NCBI GenBank assembly: GCA_014729315.1
Contig: WJKD01000228.1
Location: forward strand, 1 to 8,558
DNA: 8,558 nucleotides
DNA from: Promethearchaeota archaeon
Lineage (GTDB): Archaea; Asgardarchaeota; Lokiarchaeia; Sigynarchaeales; SOKP01
Direction: 5' to 3'
Positions 1-6,275 of this stretch are shown in pieces; within the stretch, counting starts at the first letter, position 1; the number at the start of each line of letters is the position of its first letter. Both the position numbers and the translations under genes were made by a program. A model generated the notes under the pieces. It was not told where the DNA came from. It made no database searches and saw nothing but the letters and a program-made list of their open reading frames with translations.

Positions 1-107
1 AAAAATAATAAATCAATGAAGAATGTTGAGTTCCATCAATAAGATTTGAAAAATTTTATCAATAAAGGTTTCCAAGTGAAGATTTAAATATTCATATAAT
101 TACAGAT

Positions 108-115
108 AATATATA
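108..115 (+). promoter_or_regulatory. candidate TATA box for the lysine-rich microprotein gene
   Basis: An AATATATA stretch lies about 50 bases before the ATG at 164. An archaeal start about 26 bases downstream would leave a short leader containing the GGAG ribosome binding site at 153-156. The surrounding region (1-163) is very AT-rich and holds no other gene I can support, so the exact box is uncertain. Confidence 0.25.
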
Positions 116-163
116 GTCATAAATATAGAATTTAATAACAACATTATAAATTGGAGATTCCCC

Positions 164-340
164 ATGGGATTCGGAAAAAAATTAAAGAAAGGTTTAAAAA
201 AAGGAGTAGCAAAAAGTTTAGGAAAAGCTACAGAAGAAATAACTGGTAGTAAAGCTGCGGGAAAAGGAGTAAAGAAAGGAGTAAAGAAAGGTAGCGTAAA
301 GAAAGGACTGAAGAAAGGAGTAAAGGAAGCTAAAGATTAA
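164..340 (+). CDS. lysine-rich tetrapeptide-repeat microprotein (58 aa)
   Basis: This small gene reads from ATG at 164 to TAA at 340. A GGAG ribosome binding site at 153-156 sits 7 bases before the start. The product has 58 residues, 20 of them lysine. Its most striking feature is a four-residue unit, hydrophobic-Lys-Lys-Gly: LKKG at residues 7-10 and 11-14, then VKKG at 36-39, 40-43 and 45-48, and LKKG at 49-52. A middle segment (about 22-32) is less basic and contains two Glu. With a hydrophobic residue every fourth position it could form an amphipathic, highly cationic helix. There is no signal peptide or transmembrane segment. I recognise no family. Binding to nucleic acid (as in histone-H1-like tails) or to anionic membranes is possible from charge alone. 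A shorter relative is encoded at 4947-5069 on the other strand, which argues that this is a real gene. Confidence 0.7.
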   Translation: MGFGKKLKKGLKKGVAKSLGKATEEITGSKAAGKGVKKGVKKGSVKKGLKKGVKEAKD

Positions 341-370
341 GACTTTCTCTCTGATTTCAATCAAATCCCG

Positions 371-392
371 TTTTTAATTTTTTATTTTTTTT
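371..392 (+). terminator. poly-T transcription terminator
   Basis: Three closely spaced runs of T, interrupted only by A, begin about 30 bases after the stop of the lysine-rich gene. Archaeal RNA polymerase commonly terminates at such T-rich tracts without a hairpin. It would separate this gene from the ubiquitin-like gene downstream. Confidence 0.5.
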
Positions 393-470
393 ATTAATTG
401 CTATTTTAATTATTAGGATAATTCAGATTAAATCCTTATAGTTTTATAAAATAAAATTTTATAATTTTAC

Positions 471-480
471 TTTTTTATAA
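471..480 (+). promoter_or_regulatory. candidate TATA box for the ubiquitin-like gene
   Basis: TTTTTTATAA is centred about 28 bases before the GTG at 505. This matches the usual archaeal TATA-to-start distance and predicts a leaderless or nearly leaderless transcript, consistent with no Shine-Dalgarno motif before the start. Confidence 0.4.
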
Positions 481-504
481 TAATTAACATTAAATCTTTG
501 AATA

Positions 505-810
505 GTGATCAATTTGAGCGTAAAATTAAAACTTCATTACGAACCCCCCTTCTCAATGCTGTTTGAAAAATCAAACGAGATCTTGGAATTTGAGGATGAA
601 TTACAGCTAAAAGATTTACTAGACAAATTTTCTGAAGAATATGGTGATAAGTTCAAAGAGCTTGTTTGGGACAAGAAAAAACAAGATGAGTTAAATTCTA
701 TGCTCTCTATCATAATAAATGGAAATAGTTACAGGGATGACGACTTTTTAGACAAGAAATTAAAGGACGGAGACGATATTTCATTTATTTACATCTTCTT
801 TGGAGGTTAA
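505..810 (+). CDS. MoaD/Urm1-type ubiquitin-like protein with C-terminal Gly-Gly
   Basis: The 101-residue product has the shape of a beta-grasp ubiquitin-like carrier. It has a first strand (VKLKLHY, 6-12), a helix region (about 35-48), an INGN turn (71-74) where MoaD/ThiS proteins carry a similar Asn-Gly, then LKDGDDISFIYIFFGG (86-101). The LxDGD element followed by a hydrophobic strand and terminal Gly-Gly is the hallmark of the MoaD/SAMP/Urm1 group. In that group an E1-like enzyme adenylates the C-terminus, so that it carries sulfur or is joined to proteins. Whether this copy serves molybdopterin synthesis, tRNA thiolation or protein modification cannot be read from the sequence. No E1-like gene or MoaE is in the window. 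GTG at 505 is used here; a TTG at 514 would remove three residues. It converges on the polyprenol-kinase-like gene ending at 841. Confidence 0.8.
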   Translation: MINLSVKLKLHYEPPFSMLFEKSNEILEFEDELQLKDLLDKFSEEYGDKFKELVWDKKKQDELNSMLSIIINGNSYRDDDFLDKKLKDGDDISFIYIFFGG

Positions 811-840
811 ATTTTCATAGCTCGTTTCTTTATTTTTTCT

Positions 841-1875
841 TTAAACAATATACAGAATCCACATCGTAAATCCTATTATTAGAGGATTTAATAGATTATC
901 GTTAATGTGTTTTGAAAAGGAATCAATTAGCGCAAATAAAGTAGTTGCTGCAGACGCTATTATGAAAATCCTCGTTAGATCGATATTAAGATAATCTGAA
1001 AAAATTAAAAATATTCCCATAACAATTAAAAATGTAGCCATGGCTCCAGCAATCAATCCTTCTAAGGTTTTTTGAGAATTGGTGGGCAATTTATGTTTTC
1101 CCATTTTCTTCCCAACGAGAGAAGCGGCAGCGTCGGCACCAGTTGTAATAAGCGCAACGGTAGCGAAGATTGGAAAAGGGACGAATATAAACGGAACAAA
1201 CGCGAGTACCATTAAGGTTGAGGCGACAAATGTGTTTGTTTCTTCTTTTCTCATTGATTTTTCGTACCAGTTCTTTGCCCATTTAGGTAATGTAAAAAAA
1301 GCATTCAAGCGAGCTAAATCTGCGAGTTGAAACATTATAATAAATCCTAATCCTATGGTTGTTATCCACCAATAAGCAAAACTATTCGCATCTAATCCCA
1401 GACATTCTAATAAACCTAACGATTCGAAAAGTTGGCCCAAAAACCAGAACATAAAAATTATGCCGACTGTGAACAAATGAAGACCTTTTCTTCCTACATC
1501 ACTTTTAAAATCGTAAACCCAGTTTTGATTGAATTTTTCGCAAAATTCTGAATAATCTCTTTGTAGTCTCTGATTCTTATCTAAATGACAAATAATTATA
1601 TTATATACCAGCATTGAAAACCATACTATCATTTCTAAACTAAGAATTAAAGATGTCACGACCCATATTAATTTTAATCCTGATTCTGAGATATCCGACG
1701 ATTGGTTGGGGATCATCCACGGATAAGAAATTCCTGCTACGAAGAATAAAATGGCGACAATAATTTCGTTCGCTAAAAGATGCTCGCTTTTTTTTTGTTT
1801 CCAATTTTTCAAAGTATAGATTAAAGTAAAAATGGAGAATCCAATTAAAATAATAGTCGTTGGTAAATAGTACAT
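841..1875 (-). CDS. polyprenol/dolichol-kinase-family integral membrane protein
   Basis: A 344-residue multi-pass protein with about eight or nine hydrophobic segments and the conserved features of the SEC59/DGK1/phytol-kinase family, which phosphorylates membrane lipid alcohols or diacylglycerol, usually with CTP. These are RKGLH (129-133) at the start of a membrane helix, DLAR (186-189), MRKEE (208-212), the Gly/Ala-rich nucleotide-site segment GADAAASLVGKKMGKHKL (246-263), KTLEG (269-273), and the C-terminal INDNLLNPL (324-332). The likely role is phosphorylating a polyprenol, such as dolichol or geranylgeraniol, for glycosylation carriers or archaeal lipid salvage; the substrate is inferred. 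ATG at 1875 lies just downstream of a weak GGTG. It is the second of two same-family genes in tandem, 98 bases after the stop of the first, in a gap with its own TATA-like box and palindrome. Confidence 0.82.
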   Translation of the reverse strand: MYYLPTTIILIGFSIFTLIYTLKNWKQKKSEHLLANEIIVAILFFVAGISYPWMIPNQSSDISESGLKLIWVVTSLILSLEMIVWFSMLVYNIIICHLDKNQRLQRDYSEFCEKFNQNWVYDFKSDVGRKGLHLFTVGIIFMFWFLGQLFESLGLLECLGLDANSFAYWWITTIGLGFIIMFQLADLARLNAFFTLPKWAKNWYEKSMRKEETNTFVASTLMVLAFVPFIFVPFPIFATVALITTGADAAASLVGKKMGKHKLPTNSQKTLEGLIAGAMATFLIVMGIFLIFSDYLNIDLTRIFIIASAATTLFALIDSFSKHINDNLLNPLIIGFTMWILYIV

Positions 1876-1920
1876 TTGACACCAATTTTCGTTAATATTT
1901 ATTTAGAAAATAAAAGATCC

Positions 1921-1928
1921 TTATAAAA
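1921..1928 (-). promoter_or_regulatory. candidate TATA box for the downstream polyprenol-kinase-like gene
   Basis: Read on the minus strand this is TTTTATAA, about 50 bases before the ATG at 1875, so transcription could start near 1899. It suggests the 344-residue kinase gene can be transcribed separately from the upstream paralogue. Confidence 0.35.
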
Positions 1929-1932
1929 TCCT

Positions 1933-1947
1933 AAAGTTACTAACTTT
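1933..1947. promoter_or_regulatory. 15-bp palindrome, candidate operator
   Basis: AAAGTTA-C-TAACTTT is a perfect palindrome around a single central base. The flanks extend it imperfectly (CT on the left, TAG on the right with one extra T). It lies immediately upstream, on the minus strand, of the TATA-like box at 1921-1928. That is where archaeal activators or the BRE-bound factor would sit. The one-base centre suits a dimeric DNA-binding protein better than an RNA hairpin. Confidence 0.35.
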
Positions 1948-1973
1948 TAGAAAATTTACTTTAATACATTTAT

Positions 1974-3101
1974 TTAGGATAAAATTTGTAAAATTAACGG
2001 TGTGTAATTTAAATCAAAAGAAAATCGGATAATAACGAAAATTAGCGCTAAACCGATTGGAATTAATAAGTTATCAGAAATTTTCATTGGATGATTTGTG
2101 ATTGCGTCAAAAATAAGGAACGCAATTGCAAAAATAATAGAATAAATAATCCCAATAAAAAAAATTCCAATGATAAAAGCTATTGCGGTTCCCGCTAAAT
2201 TTCCCTCCCATGTTTTATCTCGATTCCAATGAATCCTTCTTTTTCCATACCTCATACCTATTTGACTGGTCATTAAATCCGCTAAAGAACTAATCCCTAA
2301 TATAGCAAATAGGACCATTGGAGGGCACACAAACGATGCAAAAAGTTGCCCTATTCCAAAATATAAATAGGTTCCGTAATTGCGTTTCTCATCGTCAAAA
2401 AGAACTAAATTCGGAATGAAATTAAGTGGGAAGGATAAATACTTTGCTTTTCGGGTAAATTCGTTTGCTAACATAATTAGAACGAATATGTAAAATGTAA
2501 AAAATAAAACATAATAAAACCAACCAAAATTAAAGAGCACGCTTGAAACCGAGTCTCTATTCGTCAAAAGCTTCAGATATTGATAAATCATGTTATTATT
2601 GGTTGGTGTGACTGTAATTTTAGATTTACCGCGCCATCTTTCAAAGTTTGCTACAAAGACATAACTAATTAACCATATCGCAAATAATACAACGAAAATT
2701 AGCACATGAGCTACTTTTCGATAACAATCTCTCCTCACTTTATTTGCTTCTAAGATATTTCTCTCTAATTTTGATTCCAATTTTTTTAAAAAACTTGTTT
2801 TAAAAAAAATTCTGTGGCATACTGTAAATAAACTAGATATAATAACTACGGCATCAATTATTAAAACTGGAAGACAAAAAAATTGAAGAAATAGGGGTAA
2901 GGTTATCCTAGAGAGTTCAAGAGATTGGAACATCAACAGAAGAAGTAATTGAATGTTGAATAAAACGAAAAACAACGCTCCGAAGCCAAAAATGTTGTTA
3001 AAATGTTCTTTTCTGTCGGAAAAATGCATGAATCCGTACAAAATCGAAAAATACGAAGCCAACAAGAGCAGAAAACATGGGAAAAAATCTGTACAAACCA
3101 T
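1974..3101 (-). CDS. second polyprenol/dolichol-kinase-family integral membrane protein
   Basis: A 375-residue multi-pass membrane protein from the same family as its downstream neighbour, but clearly diverged. Matching motifs occur in the same order: RKVAH (128-132), NEFTR (213-217), DDEKRNYGTYLYFGIGQ (236-252, the part after the conserved Arg/Glu), SLADLMTSQIGMRYGKRRI (272-290, nucleotide-site segment), KTWEG (296-300) and SDNLLIP (342-348). Asp, Lys and Gly residues expected for a CTP-dependent lipid-alcohol kinase are retained. It differs from the neighbour by a long, polar insert between the RKVAH helix and the next membrane segment (about 154-183), probably outside the membrane. The N-terminus is a hydrophobic segment (7-24). 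ATG at 3101 has no ribosome binding site; a TATAAC box about 27 bases upstream suggests leaderless transcription. The substrate is unknown; the pair may phosphorylate different polyprenols, or alcohol and monophosphate in succession. Confidence 0.78.
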   Translation of the reverse strand: MVCTDFFPCFLLLLASYFSILYGFMHFSDRKEHFNNIFGFGALFFVLFNIQLLLLLMFQSLELSRITLPLFLQFFCLPVLIIDAVVIISSLFTVCHRIFFKTSFLKKLESKLERNILEANKVRRDCYRKVAHVLIFVVLFAIWLISYVFVANFERWRGKSKITVTPTNNNMIYQYLKLLTNRDSVSSVLFNFGWFYYVLFFTFYIFVLIMLANEFTRKAKYLSFPLNFIPNLVLFDDEKRNYGTYLYFGIGQLFASFVCPPMVLFAILGISSLADLMTSQIGMRYGKRRIHWNRDKTWEGNLAGTAIAFIIGIFFIGIIYSIIFAIAFLIFDAITNHPMKISDNLLIPIGLALIFVIIRFSFDLNYTPLILQILS

Positions 3102-3192
3102 ATTATTTTAAATGTAATTTATTCCGTTATATTCAATATAAATATGAAAAAACTCTTTTAAAAGATTAATCAAATGAAATATTTATAATATT
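3102..3192. promoter_or_regulatory. divergent promoter region
   Basis: These 91 AT-rich bases separate the minus-strand kinase from the plus-strand Maf gene and must hold both promoters. For the kinase, TATAAC on the minus strand (3126-3131) is about 27 bases from its ATG. For Maf, TTTTAAAA near 3156-3163 is about 34 bases before its ATG. Neither start has a Shine-Dalgarno motif. Confidence 0.35.
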
Positions 3193-3801
3193 ATGAAAAA
3201 GATAATACTCGCTTCGCAATCTAAGGACAGAAAAAAACTTCTTGAGTCTATTGGGCTTGAATTTGATATTTTACCAACGGATATAGAAGAAAATAAATAT
3301 AAAGAGAGTATTTCCGAGCCAATAAAATTAGCTTGTGAATTAGCAAAAGCTAAGGCTTTAAGAACCAAAGAAAATCAGAGTTTAAGTAAATTTAAACAAA
3401 AATTTATTATTATAGCTGCTGATACAATAGTAGAATTTGAGGGAAATATTATAGGAAAAGCTAGGGATCCAGACGATGCCTTTCGAATTCTGAACAAATT
3501 ATCGGGAAAAAGTCATAACCTAATAACTGGAATTGCCATAACCGAGACTCTTAGCTCAAAGTTAAAAGTAGCATACGATTGTACGAAAGTAAAATTTTTA
3601 CCTCTAAGTGATGAAGAGATACGAGGGTATCTTAAAAGCGGAGAATGGCGAGGAAGAGCAGGAGCTTATTCTATCCGAGAAAAGGCAGGACTATTTGTAG
3701 AGTCAATAGAAGGGTCGATCTCAAATGTTGTAGGTCTTCCGTTACAAAAACTCTTCCAAACCTTAAAAGAGCATTTTAATACTAATATCCTTCTTAAATA
3801 A
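3193..3801 (+). CDS. maf: Maf-family nucleoside triphosphate pyrophosphatase
   Basis: The 202-residue product matches the Maf family over its whole length. These cytoplasmic enzymes hydrolyse non-canonical or pyrimidine nucleoside triphosphates to monophosphates and clean the nucleotide pool. Family elements in order are IILASQSKDRKKLL (4-17, the usual ASxSPRRxxLL), AADTIV (75-80) with the catalytic Asp77, GKARDPDDAFRILNKLSGKSH (88-108), GEWRGRAGAYSI (150-161) and EGSISNVVGLPL (173-184). Two positions differ from the common bacterial YhdE-like pattern: Arg155 where KAGAY usually has Lys, and Arg162 where a Gln often follows Ile. Substrate preference may therefore not be the standard dTTP/UTP one. 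ATG at 3193 is the only sensible start, since the family motif begins at residue 4. The gene converges on the membrane protein gene ending at 3831. Confidence 0.92.
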   Translation: MKKIILASQSKDRKKLLESIGLEFDILPTDIEENKYKESISEPIKLACELAKAKALRTKENQSLSKFKQKFIIIAADTIVEFEGNIIGKARDPDDAFRILNKLSGKSHNLITGIAITETLSSKLKVAYDCTKVKFLPLSDEEIRGYLKSGEWRGRAGAYSIREKAGLFVESIEGSISNVVGLPLQKLFQTLKEHFNTNILLK

Positions 3802-3830
3802 ATCAAAATCCACTATTAGTTAAGGAAACT

Positions 3831-4796
3831 TTAAAGATTACTTAATACTTTTTCTATTTCGTAAAATAATTCAGGATAGAGCTTTTTAAATACTCTAAAC
3901 CAATCTAAACCAATAATAGCTCCTGCCAATATACACAAAAAATAACCAATAAAAATTAATGTATCGTTTCTCAGAAGATACGTCTCTTGGAACAATATTC
4001 CCGTTCCATACACTATTAGGTTTATCGAAATGCTCGTAAATAAGATACCAAGAGGATAGAGTAGTAATCGTGGAGATGCAAAGAATTCTACATCATCCTC
4101 ATTAATCCGATTAAACACTGAAGTCTTTTCTGACTTTTCGTTTTTACAATTTATGGGATCAATTTTTTCGATAAATTTTAGCTTTAACACATCTTTCCAA
4201 TCTCTAAGGATAAAAAAAGAACCGAAAAATAATGTTAAAAACAATAAAAATTGAGTTAACATTAATAAAACGGTAAAAGATGGATGGAATATTCCATTTC
4301 TAATCAAATACCCACGATAAATTATCAAAGCTATAGCTAATCCTATAAAAATAATTCCAACAATTCCTTCGTGAATGTGATATTTCTTAAGTATGACAGC
4401 ATCGTTATGTTGTGCTGTTTTTTTGATAAGAATGTAAATTAATAATAAGATAATTCCTTGAGCAATAATAGAAAATGTAATTAGGATAGTTATATCCCAT
4501 AAAAACCATGGAACGAATGTTAAATTTGTAGTATCTTGGATAATACTAAGAAAAAGTAGCGTGACCAATATTAAAATTGTGATTAGAAAAAGGTTCTTGA
4601 AATATTTCATTTCGAACAGTAAAAAAAGCGAGTAGAAAACGAGATTTACAGATACTATTAAATTAATTCGTATCAAATTAACTGAATCTAAATCAAATCC
4701 TATATACATTCGACCTAATATGTAAATTAATAATAAACCGATTGTAAAAATGCTCAAAAAGCTAAATAATATAAACCTTATGCTAAGTTTATTCAT
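3831..4796 (-). CDS. multi-pass membrane protein of unknown function
   Basis: I do not recognise the family. From ATG at 4796 the product has 321 residues with about eight hydrophobic segments, near 8-28, 39-62, 68-86, 102-125, 144-161, 172-198, 246-266 and 278-296. A polar, Lys/Glu-rich loop lies at about 199-245 and the C-terminus is short and charged. The one distinctive motif is HIHEG (140-144), just before the fifth membrane segment. Two His and a Glu at a membrane edge could bind a metal or take part in catalysis, but that is only suggestive. The frame stays open upstream to a TTG at 4922, which would add 42 residues. I prefer the ATG because the extension looks like AT-rich read-through and neither start has a ribosome binding site. 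The lysine-rich microprotein gene lies 150 bases upstream on the same strand. Confidence 0.72.
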   Translation of the reverse strand: MNKLSIRFILFSFLSIFTIGLLLIYILGRMYIGFDLDSVNLIRINLIVSVNLVFYSLFLLFEMKYFKNLFLITILILVTLLFLSIIQDTTNLTFVPWFLWDITILITFSIIAQGIILLLIYILIKKTAQHNDAVILKKYHIHEGIVGIIFIGLAIALIIYRGYLIRNGIFHPSFTVLLMLTQFLLFLTLFFGSFFILRDWKDVLKLKFIEKIDPINCKNEKSEKTSVFNRINEDDVEFFASPRLLLYPLGILFTSISINLIVYGTGILFQETYLLRNDTLIFIGYFLCILAGAIIGLDWFRVFKKLYPELFYEIEKVLSNL

Positions 4797-4946
4797 TTTT
4801 AAAAATTTTCTAATTAGAGCAATATAAGATTGTAATTCTATAATTAGGTTAAAGGTTCTAATGTCTATTAAATCATATGAATAAAAAAATTCAAAAATAA
4901 TAATGAAAAAAAGATTAAACAATATTTGAATTAAATTAATTATTTC

Positions 4947-5069
4947 TTAGTCGTCTTTTAGTTCTTTAACGCCCTTTTTAGCTCCTTTTTTAACTAACTT
5001 CTTAGTCTTTTTCTTTAATTTTTTTCCTAAACCCTTGAATGCACTCTTTTTTTCTTTATCGTCTCCCAT
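4947..5069 (-). CDS. second lysine-rich microprotein (40 aa), relative of the one at 164-340
   Basis: This short gene reads ATG at 5069 to TAA at 4947. It has the best ribosome binding site in the window: GGAGG on the minus strand at 5079-5083, 9 bases before the ATG. The product has 40 residues, 17 of them Lys, with an acidic tip at each end (GDD at 2-4, KDD at 38-40). It shares features with the 58-residue protein: Met-Gly at the N-terminus, a GKKLKK stretch (15-20), hydrophobic-Lys-Lys-Gly units (VKKG 26-29, AKKG 30-33), and an ending of Lys-Lys-Gly-Val-Lys-Glu-x-Lys-Asp. It looks like a soluble cationic amphipathic helix with no membrane segment. Function is unknown. It lies between the ligase gene and the unknown membrane protein, all on the minus strand. 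Confidence 0.7.
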   Translation of the reverse strand: MGDDKEKKSAFKGLGKKLKKKTKKLVKKGAKKGVKELKDD

Positions 5070-5078
5070 TTGATTCAA

Positions 5079-5083
5079 CCTCC
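5079..5083 (-). promoter_or_regulatory. strong Shine-Dalgarno site of the 40-residue lysine-rich gene
   Basis: GGAGG followed by TTGA on the minus strand, 9 bases before the ATG at 5069. Most other starts in the window lack such a site, so this decides in favour of translation of the small gene. Confidence 0.7.
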
Positions 5084-5365
5084 ATGGAATAAAAATACAG
5101 ATAAAAGTTCTATTTTCAAATCAAAAAAATAGAATTTAATAATCATTATACAATGTATTTCCGTTAAAAAGATTTGCTTTTTTTTATCATTGCTTAGATT
5201 GAATTTATAATAGATATATTTCAGAAAGAATATTCCATATACCCAATATAACTCGTAAAATGATTCAATTAATTCTAAAAACAAATTAAGAATTATAGAT
5301 CTATACATTAAAAGAAAGATCCCTTCTTTAGTTATATTCAATAGAGATATTGAAGTAATGTTTAA
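5084..5365. other. AT-rich intergenic stretch without a supported gene
   Basis: About 280 bases between the ligase stop and the lysine-rich gene. A frame open on the minus strand to a TTG at 5341 gives 88 residues dominated by Phe, Ile, Leu and Tyr, as expected by chance in AT-rich DNA, and its end overlaps the ribosome binding site of the next gene. I see no RNA gene or strong repeat; the stretch presumably carries the ligase's terminator and the microprotein's promoter. Confidence 0.45.
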
Positions 5366-6235
5366 TTAAGCTTTTAAATAATATTCCACGATTTTTTCAG
5401 CTAGGTTTACATTTGATACCTTTTGCAGAGCTGTGAAACCAGGAATAGAATTAACCTCTATTACTTGATATCCATTTTCACTTTCAATAATGTCTACGCC
5501 TGCAATTTCAGTTTTTACAATATTCGCAGCGTTTACTGCAAGTCTTTTTAGTTCCGAAGTTAATTCGATAGGTTCCATTTCCGCTCCTGCGTAAATGTTA
5601 GTTTTCCAATCGTCGCTAATTCGATACATTCCCGCTATTGCTTTATCACCAATAACCATCACCCTTATATCTCGATTATTATGTTCAACGAATTCTTGTA
5701 AATAAAAAACCTCGTTAAGATGTCCTAAAGTATAAATCACATTTTCAGCAAACGCTTTATCGTTTAATCTAGTAATACCGATTCCTTTTGAACCGAATAA
5801 AGGTTTTAAAATGACATCTCCCCCTAGGTCTTCAAAATTATCCAAAGCACTTATAGGATCTTCACATACCACCGTTTTAGGTGTCGGAATACCATGCTTT
5901 TCTAAAAAAACCGACGTTAAAAACTTGTCGCTTGCAATTTCCAAAGATTCTCTTGAATTAATCAGTCTCATATTATATTCTTCCATTGCCCTTAATATAT
6001 CAAGCCGAAAAAAGATTTTTTGTGTGACATTTGCTCCAAACCCTCTAACTAATGCCTTCATTTGGGATAACTTACCAAATTGATCGCCGAAGTTTTGAAT
6101 GTTAATTTTAACTATAACATTTGATGGTACGAAATATTGAACATCATAACCTTTCTTTTTAAGTTCTTGAGTTAATATCTTCACTTCAGGGTCTTCTGGG
6201 TTAGGAGTTATTAATAAAGTCAGCATTTTTTTCAC
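5366..6235 (-). CDS. RimK/MptN-like ATP-grasp alpha-L-glutamate ligase
   Basis: A 289-residue ATP-grasp ligase resembling the RimK/LysX/MptN/CofF group, which uses ATP to join glutamate to a carboxylate. The N-terminal domain contains RGFG (64-67), then INSRESLEIASDKF (92-105) with the SDK typical of the group, and GIPTPKT (115-121). The ATP-grasp core shows VILKPLFGSKGIGI (141-154) with the phosphate-binding Lys and Gly loop, RDIRVMVIGDKAIAGMYR (188-205), and metal ligands Asp248, Glu260 and Asn262 in GVDIIE and VIEVNSIPGF. The RGFG and KPLFGSKG wording is closest to archaeal MptN (tetrahydromethanopterin glutamate ligase), but F420 ligase CofF or a protein-tail ligase cannot be excluded. 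The frame begins at GTG 6235; an ATG at 6226 (residue 4), 5 bases after a GTGA, may be the true start. Confidence 0.87.
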   Translation of the reverse strand: MKKMLTLLITPNPEDPEVKILTQELKKKGYDVQYFVPSNVIVKINIQNFGDQFGKLSQMKALVRGFGANVTQKIFFRLDILRAMEEYNMRLINSRESLEIASDKFLTSVFLEKHGIPTPKTVVCEDPISALDNFEDLGGDVILKPLFGSKGIGITRLNDKAFAENVIYTLGHLNEVFYLQEFVEHNNRDIRVMVIGDKAIAGMYRISDDWKTNIYAGAEMEPIELTSELKRLAVNAANIVKTEIAGVDIIESENGYQVIEVNSIPGFTALQKVSNVNLAEKIVEYYLKA

Positions 6236-6275
6236 GATTCTACTTTAATAAATCAGTTATTCGTTTTAGATTCAA

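Noticed and set aside
1..163. Possible gene or tail of a gene at the left edge
   Set aside because: All frames are short and AT-rich with frequent stops; only promoter-like sequence for the microprotein gene can be supported.
1079..1330. Plus-strand and alternate minus-strand frames inside the 344-residue kinase gene
   Set aside because: They overlap the conserved nucleotide-site region of the kinase in other frames and show no motif of their own.
4797..4922. N-terminal extension of the unknown membrane protein from TTG 4922
   Set aside because: The 42 extra residues look like read-through of AT-rich DNA; ATG 4796 gives a normal start just before the first membrane helix. Conservation in homologues could overturn this.
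5075..5341. 88-residue minus-strand frame between the ligase and the lysine-rich gene
   Set aside because: It starts at TTG with no ribosome binding site, is dominated by Phe/Ile/Leu/Tyr as random AT-rich DNA gives, and overlaps the Shine-Dalgarno site of the better supported microprotein gene.
5811..6083. 90-residue plus-strand frame within the ligase gene
   Set aside because: Antisense to well-conserved ATP-grasp sequence and without family features.
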